DNA of 64,000 nucleotides from Rhododendron vialii (taxonomy: Eukaryota; Streptophyta; Magnoliopsida; Ericales; Ericaceae): NCBI RefSeq assembly GCF_030253575.1, contig NC_080557.1, forward strand, positions 45,336,501-45,400,500, read 5' to 3'. The notes under the pieces are model-generated. The model was given only the letters and a program-made list of their open reading frames with translations. It had not been told where the DNA came from and made no database searches. Below, piece after piece: positions 32,546 to 43,969 of this stretch (its first letter is position 1; every line of letters starts with the position of its first letter). Position numbers and translations under genes: made by a program.

Positions 32546-35500
32546 ATGGTGAAGAAGAGCAAAAGTACGTAACTCACCGGCTCTGTATGACTGTATCTAC
32601 CCATTCGTGTAGTGTCAACCCCTTGTGTTTGTGGAAATTGAAAAATGGTTCATTTTCTTTTTGCAGAGAGCAAGAGTAAGAGAGTTACGTTGAAACAAAA
32701 GCACAAGGTGATAAGGAAGGTGAAGGAGCACCACAAGAAGAAGGCCAAGGAGGCCAAAAAGCTGGGCTTGAACAAAAGGCCCAAGGTCGAGAAAGACCCC
32801 GGGATTCCCAATGACTGGCCTTTTAAGGAACAAGAGCTCAAGGCCCTGGAAGCCCGGCGTGCTCGCGTAATCGAGGATTTGGAGCAGAAGAAAGCAGCCC
32901 GTAAGGAGAGGGTATGGTCTTGGATTTCATATCTTTTGGTGGTTATGTGTTGAATTGATATGTTGTGGACCTGTTGTATTCTGCTGTCTGAGTTGTGTTG
33001 CATGTGTTCATTTCTATGAAAATATTGGTGCAAGGAGATTTTTGAAATATGGGAATGGTTTGATAAGACCACCCATGGAGAGAAATATTCACTTCGAGCA
33101 TCATGTTTGTATACTCTTGCTAATTACTTCCAAGTTGTTTCTTCCTCAAGTTCGATGCTGTAACTTGCTTGCACGTACTTATGTGCTTTGAAGTGTCGCG
33201 TTCTAATTAAACAAGACGTTGTTAAATGGTAGTTTCTTGGTCAATTTATGAGAACTGAACGATCAATTGTCATTTTGAAGGTCAGATGAAGTTCTCAATT
33301 GCTGCTTTCTGACCATTTTTCCTTGCTTTTTTGGGGGAAAGGAGGAAATATGGACTGGAGATTGAGGCGTATTACTCGTCTTGGAGCCTTCACTCCATAT
33401 TTGTTCTTTAAAGGCTTTTGGATCCATTGTAGTAGGGAAGTGACCAATGAAAGTATTTCAAAGGAGAGTCTGCGACTTTCTAGTTAAATACCTAAGTTTT
33501 TGATGAGTCTTGTGTTGGTTTAGCAGATAAGAGAAACTTGGAATTTCGGAATCTAGTTGATCTTTTACTTGATAGTTTTTGCATTGGCTGATAACTCCCC
33601 TAGGACTTTGGGCTTCTAGAACTTTTATCTGTTTATGCACCCTAATATGCATGAAACGGCATTCTGCTTCTGTTTGTAAATTTTGTTCTCATCTGTGTTT
33701 GCTTTGGACTATAACTGTTTGATATGCAGATGAATACAACGTATGTTGCAGTGAGGTTGGCTTACTACTTTTGTGGTGTCTGATTCATTTTCTTCTCTGT
33801 GTTCTCTATGGACTTCTGTTTTCATAATTTCTTTTTGGGTATATATTGTTTTGGATAACTTCAGAGAACATTATTTTAGCCGGTGTGATTAATTATGAGT
33901 TTTGCTGCCTTTTCAGGCTAAAAAGAGAAAGTTGGGTTTATTGGAGGATGGTGGTGATGATATTTCTAAACTGGGTGATATAGCTTCTGCAAAAGAGCAA
34001 AATTTCATAGAGGGCAGGGATGATGATGCTTTGACTTCTACTGGCAAGATTAGGGGTATTTTACTTTTTATAATGCCTGGAACTTGCATTCTGGATGGAA
34101 AATGGTACTGTTGTGTCTGTCTTTTTTCCTATATTTTCTTTAACTGTCTTCATTGGAATTATTTTGTACAGAAAACTCAGAGAGGGCTTTCTACAAGGAG
34201 TTGGTCAAAGTCATTGAAGCATCAGATGTCATTGTGGAAGTTTTAGATGCTCGAGATCCGCTTGGTACCCGCTGTGTCGACATGGAAAGGATGGTGCTCA
34301 AATCAGGTGCTGATAAGCATCTTGTGTTGCTTCTTAATAAAATAGGTAATGACTCTCTCTCTCTCTCTCTAACCACCACCACCACCCACCCACCACCACA
34401 CATAGACACACATGCGCGTGCGGAGGGTGTGATTGATAAGTTTCACATGATTGTGGGGTTTTGTTTGACAAACTTGACAAACAAAACCTCTATCTCAAAG
34501 AGGAGCTGGACTGCATGGCCAAAATGATGAAGATGATTTCTAACCATAAAAAACAGTTACGAGTCTTATGACATAAAACTTAAAAATTGAACACATCAAA
34601 TACTTGATATTTGGCCTGTTTTCACAATCTGTTTCTTCATGGTGGTACGGGTCCTGAACTTTTATTGGCTCATAGTCTTCTGACCATGGTTTAGTCTGAG
34701 TCTGCTTGGTTTGACATTTAGCTTAATATTTATTTGGCTCTCAGATCTTGTGCCGAGAGAAGCTGTTGAAAAATGGCTCAAGTATCTTAGGGAGGAGTTA
34801 CCTGCAGTAGCCTTTAAGTGCAGCACCCAGGAGCAAAAGTCAAACTTGGGATGGAAATCTGCCAAGGCTGCAAAAAAATCCAGCAATCTCCTGCAAACCA
34901 GTGACTGTCTTGGAGCTGAAACTCTTATTAAATTGCTAAAGAATTATTCAAGAAGCCACGAGGTACATCTAAATTGCATGTGGAGTTTTCTTAAATAGAA
35001 TTTGAAATCAGTTCCTTGATGGTTGGAGTCTGTTGGACTTCTGAATAGAAGTACACATCTTGGTTGTTTTCGTGTAAGTTATCAAGATGCTGAATAGGTT
35101 ATGAATAAAACAATCGAGAAAAACCTAAATTTCTTTTTGAGAAGACTGGAGCAGTCACAATTGCCCCACCCCTCTCAAATAAAAGGTTCTGTCCATACTT
35201 TCAGAATAATTGCACACAATAAATTTTGGTTGGCTACACTTGTAACTCAGGATTGTGTTTTATTTGTGAACTCTATCCTGTAAATAGTTTTGCATCTTAC
35301 AGATACGCTGTACATAGTTTATATTTTGGTGTGTGGTGCGCTTTTTACTTGATTTTGATTTATTTGATGTGAGATCCTAACCTTCTGACTTCTTTTGCAT
35401 GATTCTTGTAGTTTTTTTTTTTTTTTTTGGCGCATCAACATTTGATCTGATTGATTGGAAATTTTGATGAGCCAGTTATCTTTGTTGATGACAGATCAAG

Positions 35501-37020
35501 AAGTCAATCACAGTGGGCGTTATTGGTCTTCCTAACGTTGGGAAGAGTAGCTTAATTAATAGCTTAAAGAGATGTCAGGTTGTCAATGTTGGCGCTACTC
35601 CGGGATTGACCAGATCAATGCAAGAAGTGCACTTAGACAAGAATATAAAACTACTGGATTGCCCAGGTGTTGTAATGCTTAGGTCTGGGGAGAATGAGGC
35701 ATCTGTTGCTCTTCGAAACTGCAAAAAGATCGAGAAACTAGAGGATCCAATGGGGCCAGGTAATTGTCTGTCTTTTACCCCATGATATTGCCATTTGGTC
35801 CCATTTCTGCCGAGTGAAAGACTTCGTTTTTTTACCGAGCTGCATGCTTCTTTGCTCTTGCTCTAGGACTTTGATTGGTTATGGCAACTCATTTTGTGGC
35901 TATTCTATTAATGGTGCAGTTAAGGAAATTCTCAAGCTTTGCCCAGCAAGAGTGTTGGTAGCACTGTACAAGCTCCCAAGCTTTGACTCAGTCGACGACT
36001 TCCTACAAAAAGTGGCCACCGTCAGGGGTAAGCTTAAAAAGGGTGGTATTGTGGATGTCGAATCTGCTGCGAGAATCGTCTTGCATGACTGGAATGAAGG
36101 TATTCATGATCAGGGAATTATCATTTTCTTTCTGTTTATAAGAGTGCTCAACACCAAGGTTGACACAAAGCCTTCTTGCTTTCTTTGTTCTTTTCCCAGG
36201 TAAAATCCCATATTATACGATGCCTCCAACTAGGAATCAGGAAGAACCGTCAGAAGCAAAAATTGTTTCAGAGCTTGGAAAGGAGTTCAATATTGACGAG
36301 ATTTACAGCAGCGAGTCTTCATTTATTGGGAGCCTTAAATCTTTCGACGATGTAAAACATGTTGAAGTACCTTCAAATTGCCCTCTAAATTTCAATGAGC
36401 AGATGCTCGAGGTTTGTGATTATCTTGAAGACATTGTATGTTTCCTTAGGCCATGTTTGGATCTTCGATTTGTTGTGGGAAAGAAAAATGACAAGAAAAC
36501 CATAAGTAAATTTAGATTCTTGGACTTTGTTATCTTCTCCAATTTTCCTATACTCTTTCCTCTCCGTGAATTCCTCCATAAATTCAAATCCAAGCGCATT
36601 AGCGGGGATCCTAATGTTGACTCTGGTCTCTGGTTCACCTTGCAGGATGATGTAAAGCAACAACCCTCGAATCAAGGCAATGATTTGGTCAATGATGGTG
36701 ACGACGAGCCCATGGGATCTGAAGAAGATGTTGCAGCAGCTGAGGTTAAGGCCAAAAATGCTGGTAGGAGGCAGAATGAGAAGCTGTATGATGCGGCAGG
36801 CATACTCAACACAAAGTTGATGAGAGCAGAGAAGAAGAGGCGGAAGAAAGCCAATAAATCAAGTGGTGATGCCATGGAGGATGATGAAGATTACGATTTC
36901 AAGGTGGATTATGTCAAGAAAGGTTCCGCCATGGATGATGGTGAGGAGAATGAGGAAGCTGGTGGTAGCAATCAAACGAGATATGAGGTGCTTGCTTCTG
37001 GAGTTGAGATTGATGAGTAG
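32546..37020 (+). CDS. NSN1: Nucleostemin-like GTPase 1, circularly permuted, 608 aa
   Basis: Nine exons (32546-32564, 32667-32911, 33917-34055, 34172-34345, 34745-34962, 35495-35759, 35920-36099, 36200-36411, 36646-37020) join to 609 codons. A leader intron probably spans 32432-32520. The N-terminus (MVKKSKKSKSKR) is very basic, typical of the nucleolar GNL3 domain. The GTPase motifs are in circularly permuted order: G4 NKID at 190-193, then G1 GLPNVGKS at 276-283, G2 around Thr 300, G3 DCPG at 320-323. The C-terminus is acidic with a Lys/Arg-rich patch ([11 protein letters not shown]) and ends VEIDE. The family acts in the nucleolus in 60S subunit maturation. The last intron (36412-36645) is 234 nt, a multiple of three, and contains no in-frame stop. 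A partial copy lies at 47050-48343. From memory, the Arabidopsis gene is At3g07050. Confidence 0.95.
34351..34371 (+). repeat. CT microsatellite in an NSN1 intron
   Basis: A short CT run followed by ACC/CAC-rich text in the intron between 34345 and 34745. Confidence 0.7.
36449..36598. mobile_element. Possible Tourist-like MITE filling the last NSN1 intron
   Basis: TTA (36446-36448) precedes GGCCATGTTTGGATC, and AAATCCAAGCGCA precedes TTA (36599-36601). The ends are partly inverted (TTGGAT core). The same sequence is in the duplicate copy near 47800-47960, so the insertion is older than the duplication. The end repeats are imperfect, hence the moderate confidence. Confidence 0.45.
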
Positions 37021-37943
37021 AAGAAATACACTGGCAACAATATTGGCGAGTTTTTTTTCACCCTGCAATTTTCAGCGTTTTTTTTTTTTTTCACCCTGCA
37101 ATTTTGATATCTGTAAGTTATTGAATCTGAGATCAGTGAAGACTTTGAAATGTTTAGTATGCATTCTGCAAGGATGGTATTCAACTAGTACTTTTTTGCT
37201 TATTGGCTACTTTGGATGCCTCTCTCTCTCTCTCTCTCTACCCTTTAGCTGATGGCGCCAAAACAGAGAGGCGTATCTCTATGCAAAAGGAGCACTTAAG
37301 AGACACACATACACCACAGTGCGAGGTTAACATCAGTTTGGAAAATCATCTTCGCTAAGCCCCCAGCAAAAAATCATACACGAATTTATTAGGCTTTTGA
37401 CTTGAAGTAAATGAAATCTTCAAATACCGTTTCATATCTTGATACATTCAAGGTGTAGCTCAAATTGTTACCTTAGGTTGTGTGTTGGATCATGGTGATT
37501 TGCGCGGACATTTACCAAGGAAAAAAGAAAAGATAGAAGTTACGCAAAGGTTACATCGAGCCTGCAGTCATTGCTTGTGAGATCAAACCCAAGATGACTA
37601 CGATCAACGATAAACACCACAAAACTGTCATAATTTTAACTTAAGCAAGAAAATCATGCTCCATTGGACTCAACTGTGAAAGCAGAATATTTTATAAAGA
37701 AATCATGTACCATTCGACTTCACCTTGAAATCCTAAAAATTTCCAAGAACCTCATCTCCAACGTAGAATAGAGTGTCACCGGTTGCACCGAGCAATGAAA
37801 ACTGACCTGAATCATTACAGACAATGATACATGTCACAAAAATGGTTCAACTCACACAAGCGTACACAACCAAGATTCGCAAAGCCAATGCCGTACGATC
37901 ACAAGTTGAGTATCGCTGGAGGTAACAAAGGGAGATGGAACCA

Positions 37944-38803
37944 TCAGTCATCATCTGATACCCCTTCAAGTGGATCGTTCTCAGTGGGATTAGTATCTTC
38001 TTTCATGTCGACATCAGGGGCGCTCGAGCTGGTTGAGGGTGGTGAGATTGCTGAAGTGACTCAACGGTAACTGAGGACGAATTTGTAGTAGCATCAACAT
38101 CACTAACAACTGATACCTCTGCCATGGAAGGCTTGGGAATGAGATTTTGTGCTTCCATGGCTTCACACGCTACCTTCTCTTTGGCTCTTTTGGCTCTCTC
38201 TAATACATCCTCGTGCATATGGCTCATAGAATTTCAGGATTTTTGCCTTTTTCTGTACAAAGCAGTGCACAACAAAATCAATGCAGTGAACAAAGAAAAG
38301 ATGACGGCGTTTGACTCCTGGAATTCTGAGGCATTCATACAAAGAAACCAACAGATAAGAACATAATGAAGAGTCGTCCAACTAAATAGGCTGGACTTCC
38401 CTTAGTATCTGAGTTCCAAAACTCTGTTTTCCAGCTAATAGCTACCTTTTGTCCTCATGGCCCTCATCCAACATGAAACTTACATATTTTACGTTCTTAC
38501 TTTTTCCGGGCTGGGAGGACTTCTCCCAACTCTGGAACCATGTTGATGCTTAGTGATAATGACCCTTAAAAGTAAAAAAAAAAAAGAAGAAGCACGAAAC
38601 CAAATTGAGTTAGATGTGCAATAACCTACTGGAACTACTTGTTAGTACCTGGAAGTCCTGCACTTGCTTTTGCTGCTCAGCTTGCAATCTACAAAGTGTA
38701 CTAAAAAACTCCCCTACTGCAGACTCAACACGCTCAATAACTGCTTCTGCTTGGGCCTTCCCAAAGAAAAACGTATCCAGAACACTCCTGCTGTCGCCCT
38801 CGC
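37944..38803 (-). pseudogene. Broken copy of the small plastid-protein gene
   Basis: Matches exons 2 and 3 of the intact gene at 49256-52008. Exon 2 (38803-38649) is open and has its splice sites. Before exon 3 (from 38212) the acceptor TGCAG has become TGCAC. Within exon 3 one base is missing near 38060 compared with the intact copy, so the frame ends early. Exon 1, with the transit peptide, is absent because the duplication stops in intron 1. It could be transcribed but should not make the normal protein. Confidence 0.85.
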
Positions 38804-38951
38804 CTGCAAAATCCAGTACCCATTTCAGCACATATAAATAATAAAAGAGGAAAGTTCTTACACATCCCTTGGTAGAATTGAGAGACTAATCAATAGAACA
38901 AAGATGTGAGTCCTTGCCCGAGTGCAGAACCAACAAACAATTAGCCAAATG

Positions 38952-39360
38952 AAGCGGTTTTATGGTGACCTATGCTGGGTATACTCTTTTAAAAATGCAA
39001 TGGTATGAACATTAGAAGAACCTCAATAGAGAGAGGTAGGAGTCCATTTAAAAGGTACAATTGCTTACTAATCCCTATACTGTGTGGCCAAAAAAGAGTA
39101 TTTGGACTAATTTTCAAGTGTCTTTTTTTCCCTAACAATTAACTTCTTCAATGATTTTGAGAAGTAAGAAAATCAGCCCATGATTTCCACATCAGAATTA
39201 AAGAAGGCACGTGGCACAAACCTGCTTCAATATCGCCGAGAGACTTTCACTCTTGCATCTGAATTTTCTATCCAAACAATGTGTGCATTTGGATCTGCAA
39301 GGAAAATTGTAAGGTGGTTACGTCAGTTATGTGAAGTACTGAAATTCAGTAATGACTATT
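38952..39360. other. Unique DNA right of the left duplication copy
   Basis: AT-rich sequence with no supported gene. It begins exactly where similarity to the right copy ends. Confidence 0.45.
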
Positions 39361-39364
39361 GAGA

Positions 39365-39450
39365 AACAAACACAATTACAAGACTTGAACCCATGACCTC
39401 TGAACCCGAGCAGAGCTCTAATATCTGAATGACGCCATATATTAGGTAAC
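39365..39450 (-). mobile_element. Possible tRNA-derived SINE relic
   Basis: On the minus strand, TTAGAGCTCTGCTCGGGTTC and AGGTCATGGGTTCAAGTC resemble the anticodon-to-T-arm half of a tRNA, with a B box GGTTCAAGTC. The A box is poor and no target duplication was seen. Confidence 0.3.
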
Positions 39451-39963
39451 AATTTCCGAAAAGATTTGAGGTATTAGGAAAGGGACCAACAATGTATATC
39501 ACACTAACAGCTACAAACATCGATTAGATCAATCACCCCATTTCACATTGGATGTTCCCTTATTAGCCACTGTTGTTCTCTATTAATTGAATGAATAGGG
39601 GGAAAACCTTTCTTATGAAACAAAGATTTGCGGCAACAACAGGAGCTCTTTAGTACTGTTGTTCTTTTCAATATTCTGCATCAGTTATCTAGGGCAGATT
39701 GTATGTTTGATCACTTCAGATTGCTTGTGCAGATAGAAGGAGAAACTAAGGGCATCACTATTTTTACCTTGCGTCATTCTGAACTCTTTTCTGATATGCC
39801 TCAACTTGAGCTTCATGTTACTCAATCAACCATTGCCCATTGTAGCCTCGCATACTTCTGAACAGAACAATATATTGTGGCCACTAAGGGACCAAGGACA
39901 ATCCTTGAACGAAATGCTCTAAGAGGAGCTGGTAAAAAGGAAATCCAACAAACATTAACAAAA

Positions 39964-40870
39964 TCAAAACGGGGATGCCATCCAGTGAGCAGCACAATTT
40001 GTTTCTCTGGGAACCCATAAAATGAAGAGACAAAGACCAGTTGCAAGTGTCTTGATATCTTGAATAATAACTCTGCATTCCCATGGAGGGACCAGCTCAG
40101 AGACACACAAAGTGATCAGGTGTTTGTTGTCATTCTCCACCTGGATGCCTGAGAGATGAAGAGCTTTTCCCATAAGACATGCTTTGCGGAGGGCTAGAGC
40201 TTCACAGGACAAAGCCGAGGGTCCTGAGATACTGACTCTTCTGCCATCAAGAAGCATGCCTGTATGATTGCAAACTACTATTCCCGAAAATCCCGAATGT
40301 GAACCAGCATTCCACGACGCATCGCAGTTGATCTTTATAGAGCCAGAAGGAGTAGGACTCCAAGCAGAAACAGGATTAGAGGCCCTGGAGTGAGGCTTCA
40401 GTAAGGATTTATCAGGATTAAGTGCTTTAGACATCTCCCTTCAAAGCCCATCAGCTAGGATAGCTACCGAGGAAGCTATGGGGGTGCAGTTTTGGAAAAC
40501 CATATCATTCCTAGCTCTCCATATACACCAGCAGATAACAGCCACTTTGCTCAGGCTCTCGCTAGAAAACTCCGGGTTGCTAGTGCCCAAGCTTTGAGCT
40601 GAAGGCCAATGTAAAACAGAGGATAAAATACCAAAATGGCCAAGGATGTTAGGGAAGCCCTTCTGTTAAACCAACTTGGTCCAATTGCAATGAGAGAGGC
40701 TCAACCGATTTGACCTCCTTACAGCATATTGGACACAAGGGGGATATAGAGCATTTCCTCTTGGAAAAGATTTTTCTTAACCGCCAACAGCTTACTGCAA
40801 ACCCTACACCAGGAATGCTGCACTTTGAGATTCCAAATAAGTTTCCATAGGCTTGCATACTTGATCTATT
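39964..40870 (-). mobile_element. LINE (L1-type) fragment: zinc-binding RT domain and RNase H
   Basis: On the minus strand, 40858-40650 encodes CRVCSKLLAVKK-like and CPICCKEVKSVEPL text typical of the zf-RVT domain when frame changes are allowed. 40500-39964 encodes an RNase H domain (SIKINCDASWNAGSHSGFSG, then SCEALALRKAC, IQVENDNKHLI, WVPRETNCAAHWMAS). The order zf-RVT then RNase H is that of the C-terminal half of plant L1 ORF2. The copy is 5'-truncated and interrupted by stops, for example just upstream of REMSKALNPDK, so it is dead. Confidence 0.85.
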
Positions 40871-41375
40871 CTTTATCTTATCGAGATGAAGCTTGAAATA
40901 TTCTGAATAATGTGGTTTGACATAAAACTTTGATTATAGTATTCATTAAAATTTCAGAGCACAAGTGCCATAAAGGATCCATTAAACCACATTTCAATTT
41001 CAGAAGTTTAAAGTATTTCCGTATTGTTTGTTTTTCACTCTCTTTGTGTTTTCTCATGCAAAAATTTTAGCACTTGAGGCTTAGGATAAGCATGGTTCGA
41101 TCAAGTAAACTCTCTCATTCATCCAAGAAGTTCCAAGTCATATGAACCTCTATTGCCCTGAAAACTTCGGATGAAAGAATCATAGACCGAAAAAACGACT
41201 TCCTTCAGAAGCCAAATGTCAAACACGTGGGAGGCATACACCTTACATCAATTTCTAATACCGTAAGCCGTATAAAATCAAAATCCGCAAAGATATTAGA
41301 ATGTACGCTAATAGAAATTGAATTAGATGCAACAATCAACAACCCACTGTACCTTAAACACCTCTATCGGCTGAC

Positions 41376-41455
41376 TCAGTGATCGGAACTCGGATCGGCG
41401 GCGGTTATAACGGACGGCGACCACAAGGCAGGAGGAAAAAAAGTCTTGCGGGTTA
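41376..41455 (-). pseudogene. Short copy of the exon-like sequence at 46742-46969
   Basis: Shares GGAACTCGGATCGGCGGCGG and GGTTATAACGGAC...GACCACAAG with 46745-46860 but lacks about 24 bases in between. It is too short to judge alone and may be the remnant of a duplicated first exon. Confidence 0.4.
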
Positions 41456-41870
41456 TAATCAAGTGTGCCCAGCTTTCTTTTTTTCATTTTTTTTCGAGAT
41501 ATATCTTCTGTGATTAAATACCAGTAGCTATTCGATCGACTTGATATTCAACCAAACTATTCTAATAAACAAGATCTACAATTTGGACGAATCCGATCAT
41601 CAAATCGATTCCCAAATAAGGTAGAAAATTGCAAAAAAAATTGTAACCAAACTCACCCTTTATAAGGTTATAATCAAGTGTGCCCAGCTCTATTTTTTTT
41701 CATTTTTTTTGAAATATTTCTTCACCGATTATATATCCATAGGTATCCAATGAACTTGATAATTCACAAGATTAATGAAAAGGACAATTTATACAATGTG
41801 GACGAATAGGATGATCCAAGAAATTCCGAAAAAGTTCGAAAATTGCCAAAAAGGGAAAGACGCTTACTTC
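41452..41870 (+). repeat. Two tandem copies of an about 210-bp unit
   Basis: GGTTATAATCAAGTGTGCCC begins both copies (about 41453 and 41668). Each continues with AGCT, a T-rich tract, then a diverged match including TTGATA...CAC/CAA and GTGGACGAAT/TTGGACGAAT. Confidence 0.75.
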
Positions 41871-42024
41871 TTGACACTTGGCCATGAGAAGTGTAACTCG
41901 TGTTTTGTATACCCGCGTCTCGGACGTCTTTCAAAACGCGAGCTTTCCTAAACCCCGGACTCGCATCTACAAGACGCGCGTTTTGTCAGACCTTAACTTC
42001 GCATGTTCAACTTGCAATGTTATT

Positions 42025-42478
42025 CCTAAACAGATTCCACCCTTAGAGCCCCAATTTTCATGTCTTTTCGAACGTATTTTAATAATCGATACTGTTTACA
42101 TTTTAGAAGACTTTGATTTTATCAATCGTGAAAAAAATTAGTTTAATCGGATATCAATTGATGCACTTTCGCAACACATCTATATAGTGGAATATTGGAA
42201 CGAATAAAGTGTGAAACACTGAATCGGATCCTATTTTCGAAAAACAAAATAAAATCACTCTCCTAAACGAATTTCTACATTTTTAGACCCAATTTGCATG
42301 CCTTTCCGGACGTTTTTCAATAATCGAGACTGTTTAAGTTTTACAACGCTTTAATTTCATCAATCTAGGAAAAAATTAGATCCATCCGATATCGTTTGGT
42401 AAATTTTCTCAACACATTCATATTGTGGAATATTGGAAGAATTTTAAGTGTGAAACACTGAATCGCAACCTATTTTTG
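42025..42478 (+). repeat. Two tandem copies of an about 240-bp unit
   Basis: Both copies (about 42030-42240 and 42270-42478) share TAATCGATACTGTTTA / TAATCGAGACTGTTTA, a TTATCAATC/TTCATCAATC block, AACACATC/AACACATTC, GTGGAATATTGGAA and GTGTGAAACACTGAATCG. Confidence 0.8.
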
Positions 42479-43149
42479 ATTCTTTCTGGCGCCTCCGTAA
42501 CGCTATTCTCTATTTAATTGCTGCCCATTAACTGTTTGATGAAATGTCTCGCTCACTTCAACTCCAGTTAGAAGTAATGGGATTATGCTTTGTTATGTGC
42601 AGACATTGCCGCCATTGGAAGGTGCTCACAGGGACCACGGCAAAGAACCGCAAAAGGGATGAATTTGGTGTCCCTACTTGACCAGATTGTTGGGCTTTGT
42701 TTAAGTTAATGCTTTGATCTTCAAATGGATGAAAGTTCCTTTCCAGTATATATGTTGAGGTCCATTTGACCATTAGTATCTTTGGTTCAGTTCATTGTTT
42801 TGCCTGTGTTTACTGGTTTACATCATTGGGTGGTTTGGGTCTTTTGACTTTGGACTACACAGTCAGCTCTTCTTGGTGAAACATATCTTTGTTTGTTCAA
42901 GTCTACCTTCCCCTCTACCTATTGGCTGCTACGGTACTACCCGGTCTTGGATAGCATTTTCTTGATTTATACAAGACAGCATTTCCTTGATTTATACTTC
43001 CTATTTCTGTGTTGATGTATGCTTCTATTGCTCCCATGATCCCTGGAATGATGTGTGCTGCTGCAACTGGTCTGCTTCTCTTATGCTACTGCTGCTACTT
43101 TCTGGGGTGCTGCTATTATTCTAGTCTGCTTTTTGGTTCTACAAATGCT

Positions 43150-43556
43150 GATTCTTGGACTGTCTTCTACTGAAGACTAATCTGGTTTCTACTGAATTTT
43201 GTTCTGGCATTATCTGGCTTTGCTGTCTCACATTCCTTCTTTCCCCTTCGCCCAGCCCGGTGGAAAAACCAAGCATTAAAATGGGAAGGCGATCAGTGCC
43301 GTCAAAGAGGAAGCTGAATTCTTGTGTCTCCTCTGAGTTGGTTATTCATAGTGGAAGTGCGGCTTCAAGGACCATCTACCAAATGGAGGCAAATTTCGGG
43401 TTATTAGCTGGGAATTGTCGAATGGGTTTATTTTGGTTACTTGTATCAGCAATCTCTTTTAGTTTTTCTCAGTTAACTTCTTGTCTTAGTCCCTTTAATC
43501 ATTGTACCTCCTACATTTAATGAATAAATTCTTTTTTGCCGTTCAAAAAAAAAACG
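43150..43556 (+). mobile_element. LINE-like 3' end with A tail
   Basis: The segment ends TTTAATGAATAAATTC, then TTTTTTGCCGTTC and ten A. The same GCCGTTC-A(n) terminus occurs in the 19-nt insertion at 23607-23625. Its left limit is unclear and could lie as far back as 42500. No reverse transcriptase is left in it. Confidence 0.5.
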
Positions 43557-43699
43557 CAATTCAACAATTGTGCATTTGAAATTCCTGGACAGTGATACAT
43601 TTGTGCACGTTAGGTCCATTCATTAGTTCTTGAAGCTGGATCTCTCTCCCCCGGGTGAACATAGCCAAGAGAAACCATTTAAACGAATAAAATGCAGCA

Positions 43700-43966
43700 C
43701 AAGTTCAAGACCAAAACAAAACCAGGCGTCCATATATAGCAATAGCAGATACAAAAAAGAACTCGCTCGCCAAGCTGGCGACGGGACCTGTGACCAAAAG
43801 TCTTAACAAGTGAAGTAGCAGTCACTGACCCAAGGCCCTTTGCTACAGGAAGATGTGCAAGGATTAAGTGGTCAGGACATGCAACTGTAATAGTTTCCAC
43901 TGGCACGGTCTTTCCCCCAGAGGCCTCTTCTACGGATTGAACGTTTCTAAGCCAGATCTGAAGCAG
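43700..43966 (-). pseudogene. Fragment of a HAKAI-like E3 ubiquitin ligase gene
   Basis: The minus strand encodes LLQIWLRNVQSVEEASGGK, VPVETITVACPDHLILAHLP, VAKGLGSVTATSLVKTFG and RRSRRQLGERVLFC, matching the N-terminus of plant HAKAI, the RING-type ligase linked to mRNA m6A methylation. At the expected start the family's ATG is CTG. After GERVLFC the family continues RCDFPIAIYGRL; here AIAIYGRL appears in another frame, so codons for about five residues are lost with a frameshift. The RING cysteines do not follow. It is a dead partial copy. The intact gene is not in the window. Confidence 0.75.
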
Positions 43967-43969
43967 CTT

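Larger units (their letters stand above)
35682..38951. repeat. Segmental duplication, left copy
   Basis: Similar over almost its whole length to 47050-50361. Similarity starts inside NSN1 exon 6 (GGTCTGGGGAGAATGAGG) and stops at TTAGCCAAATG in intron 1 of the neighbouring minus-strand gene. By eye the copies are well over 90% identical, with small indels. Confidence 0.93.

Noticed and set aside
36160-37020. One continuous 286-codon frame as the NSN1 3' exon
   Set aside because: It runs through an intron with good GT and CAG borders. The NSN1 family joins MLE directly to the acidic tail, so two exons are the better model.
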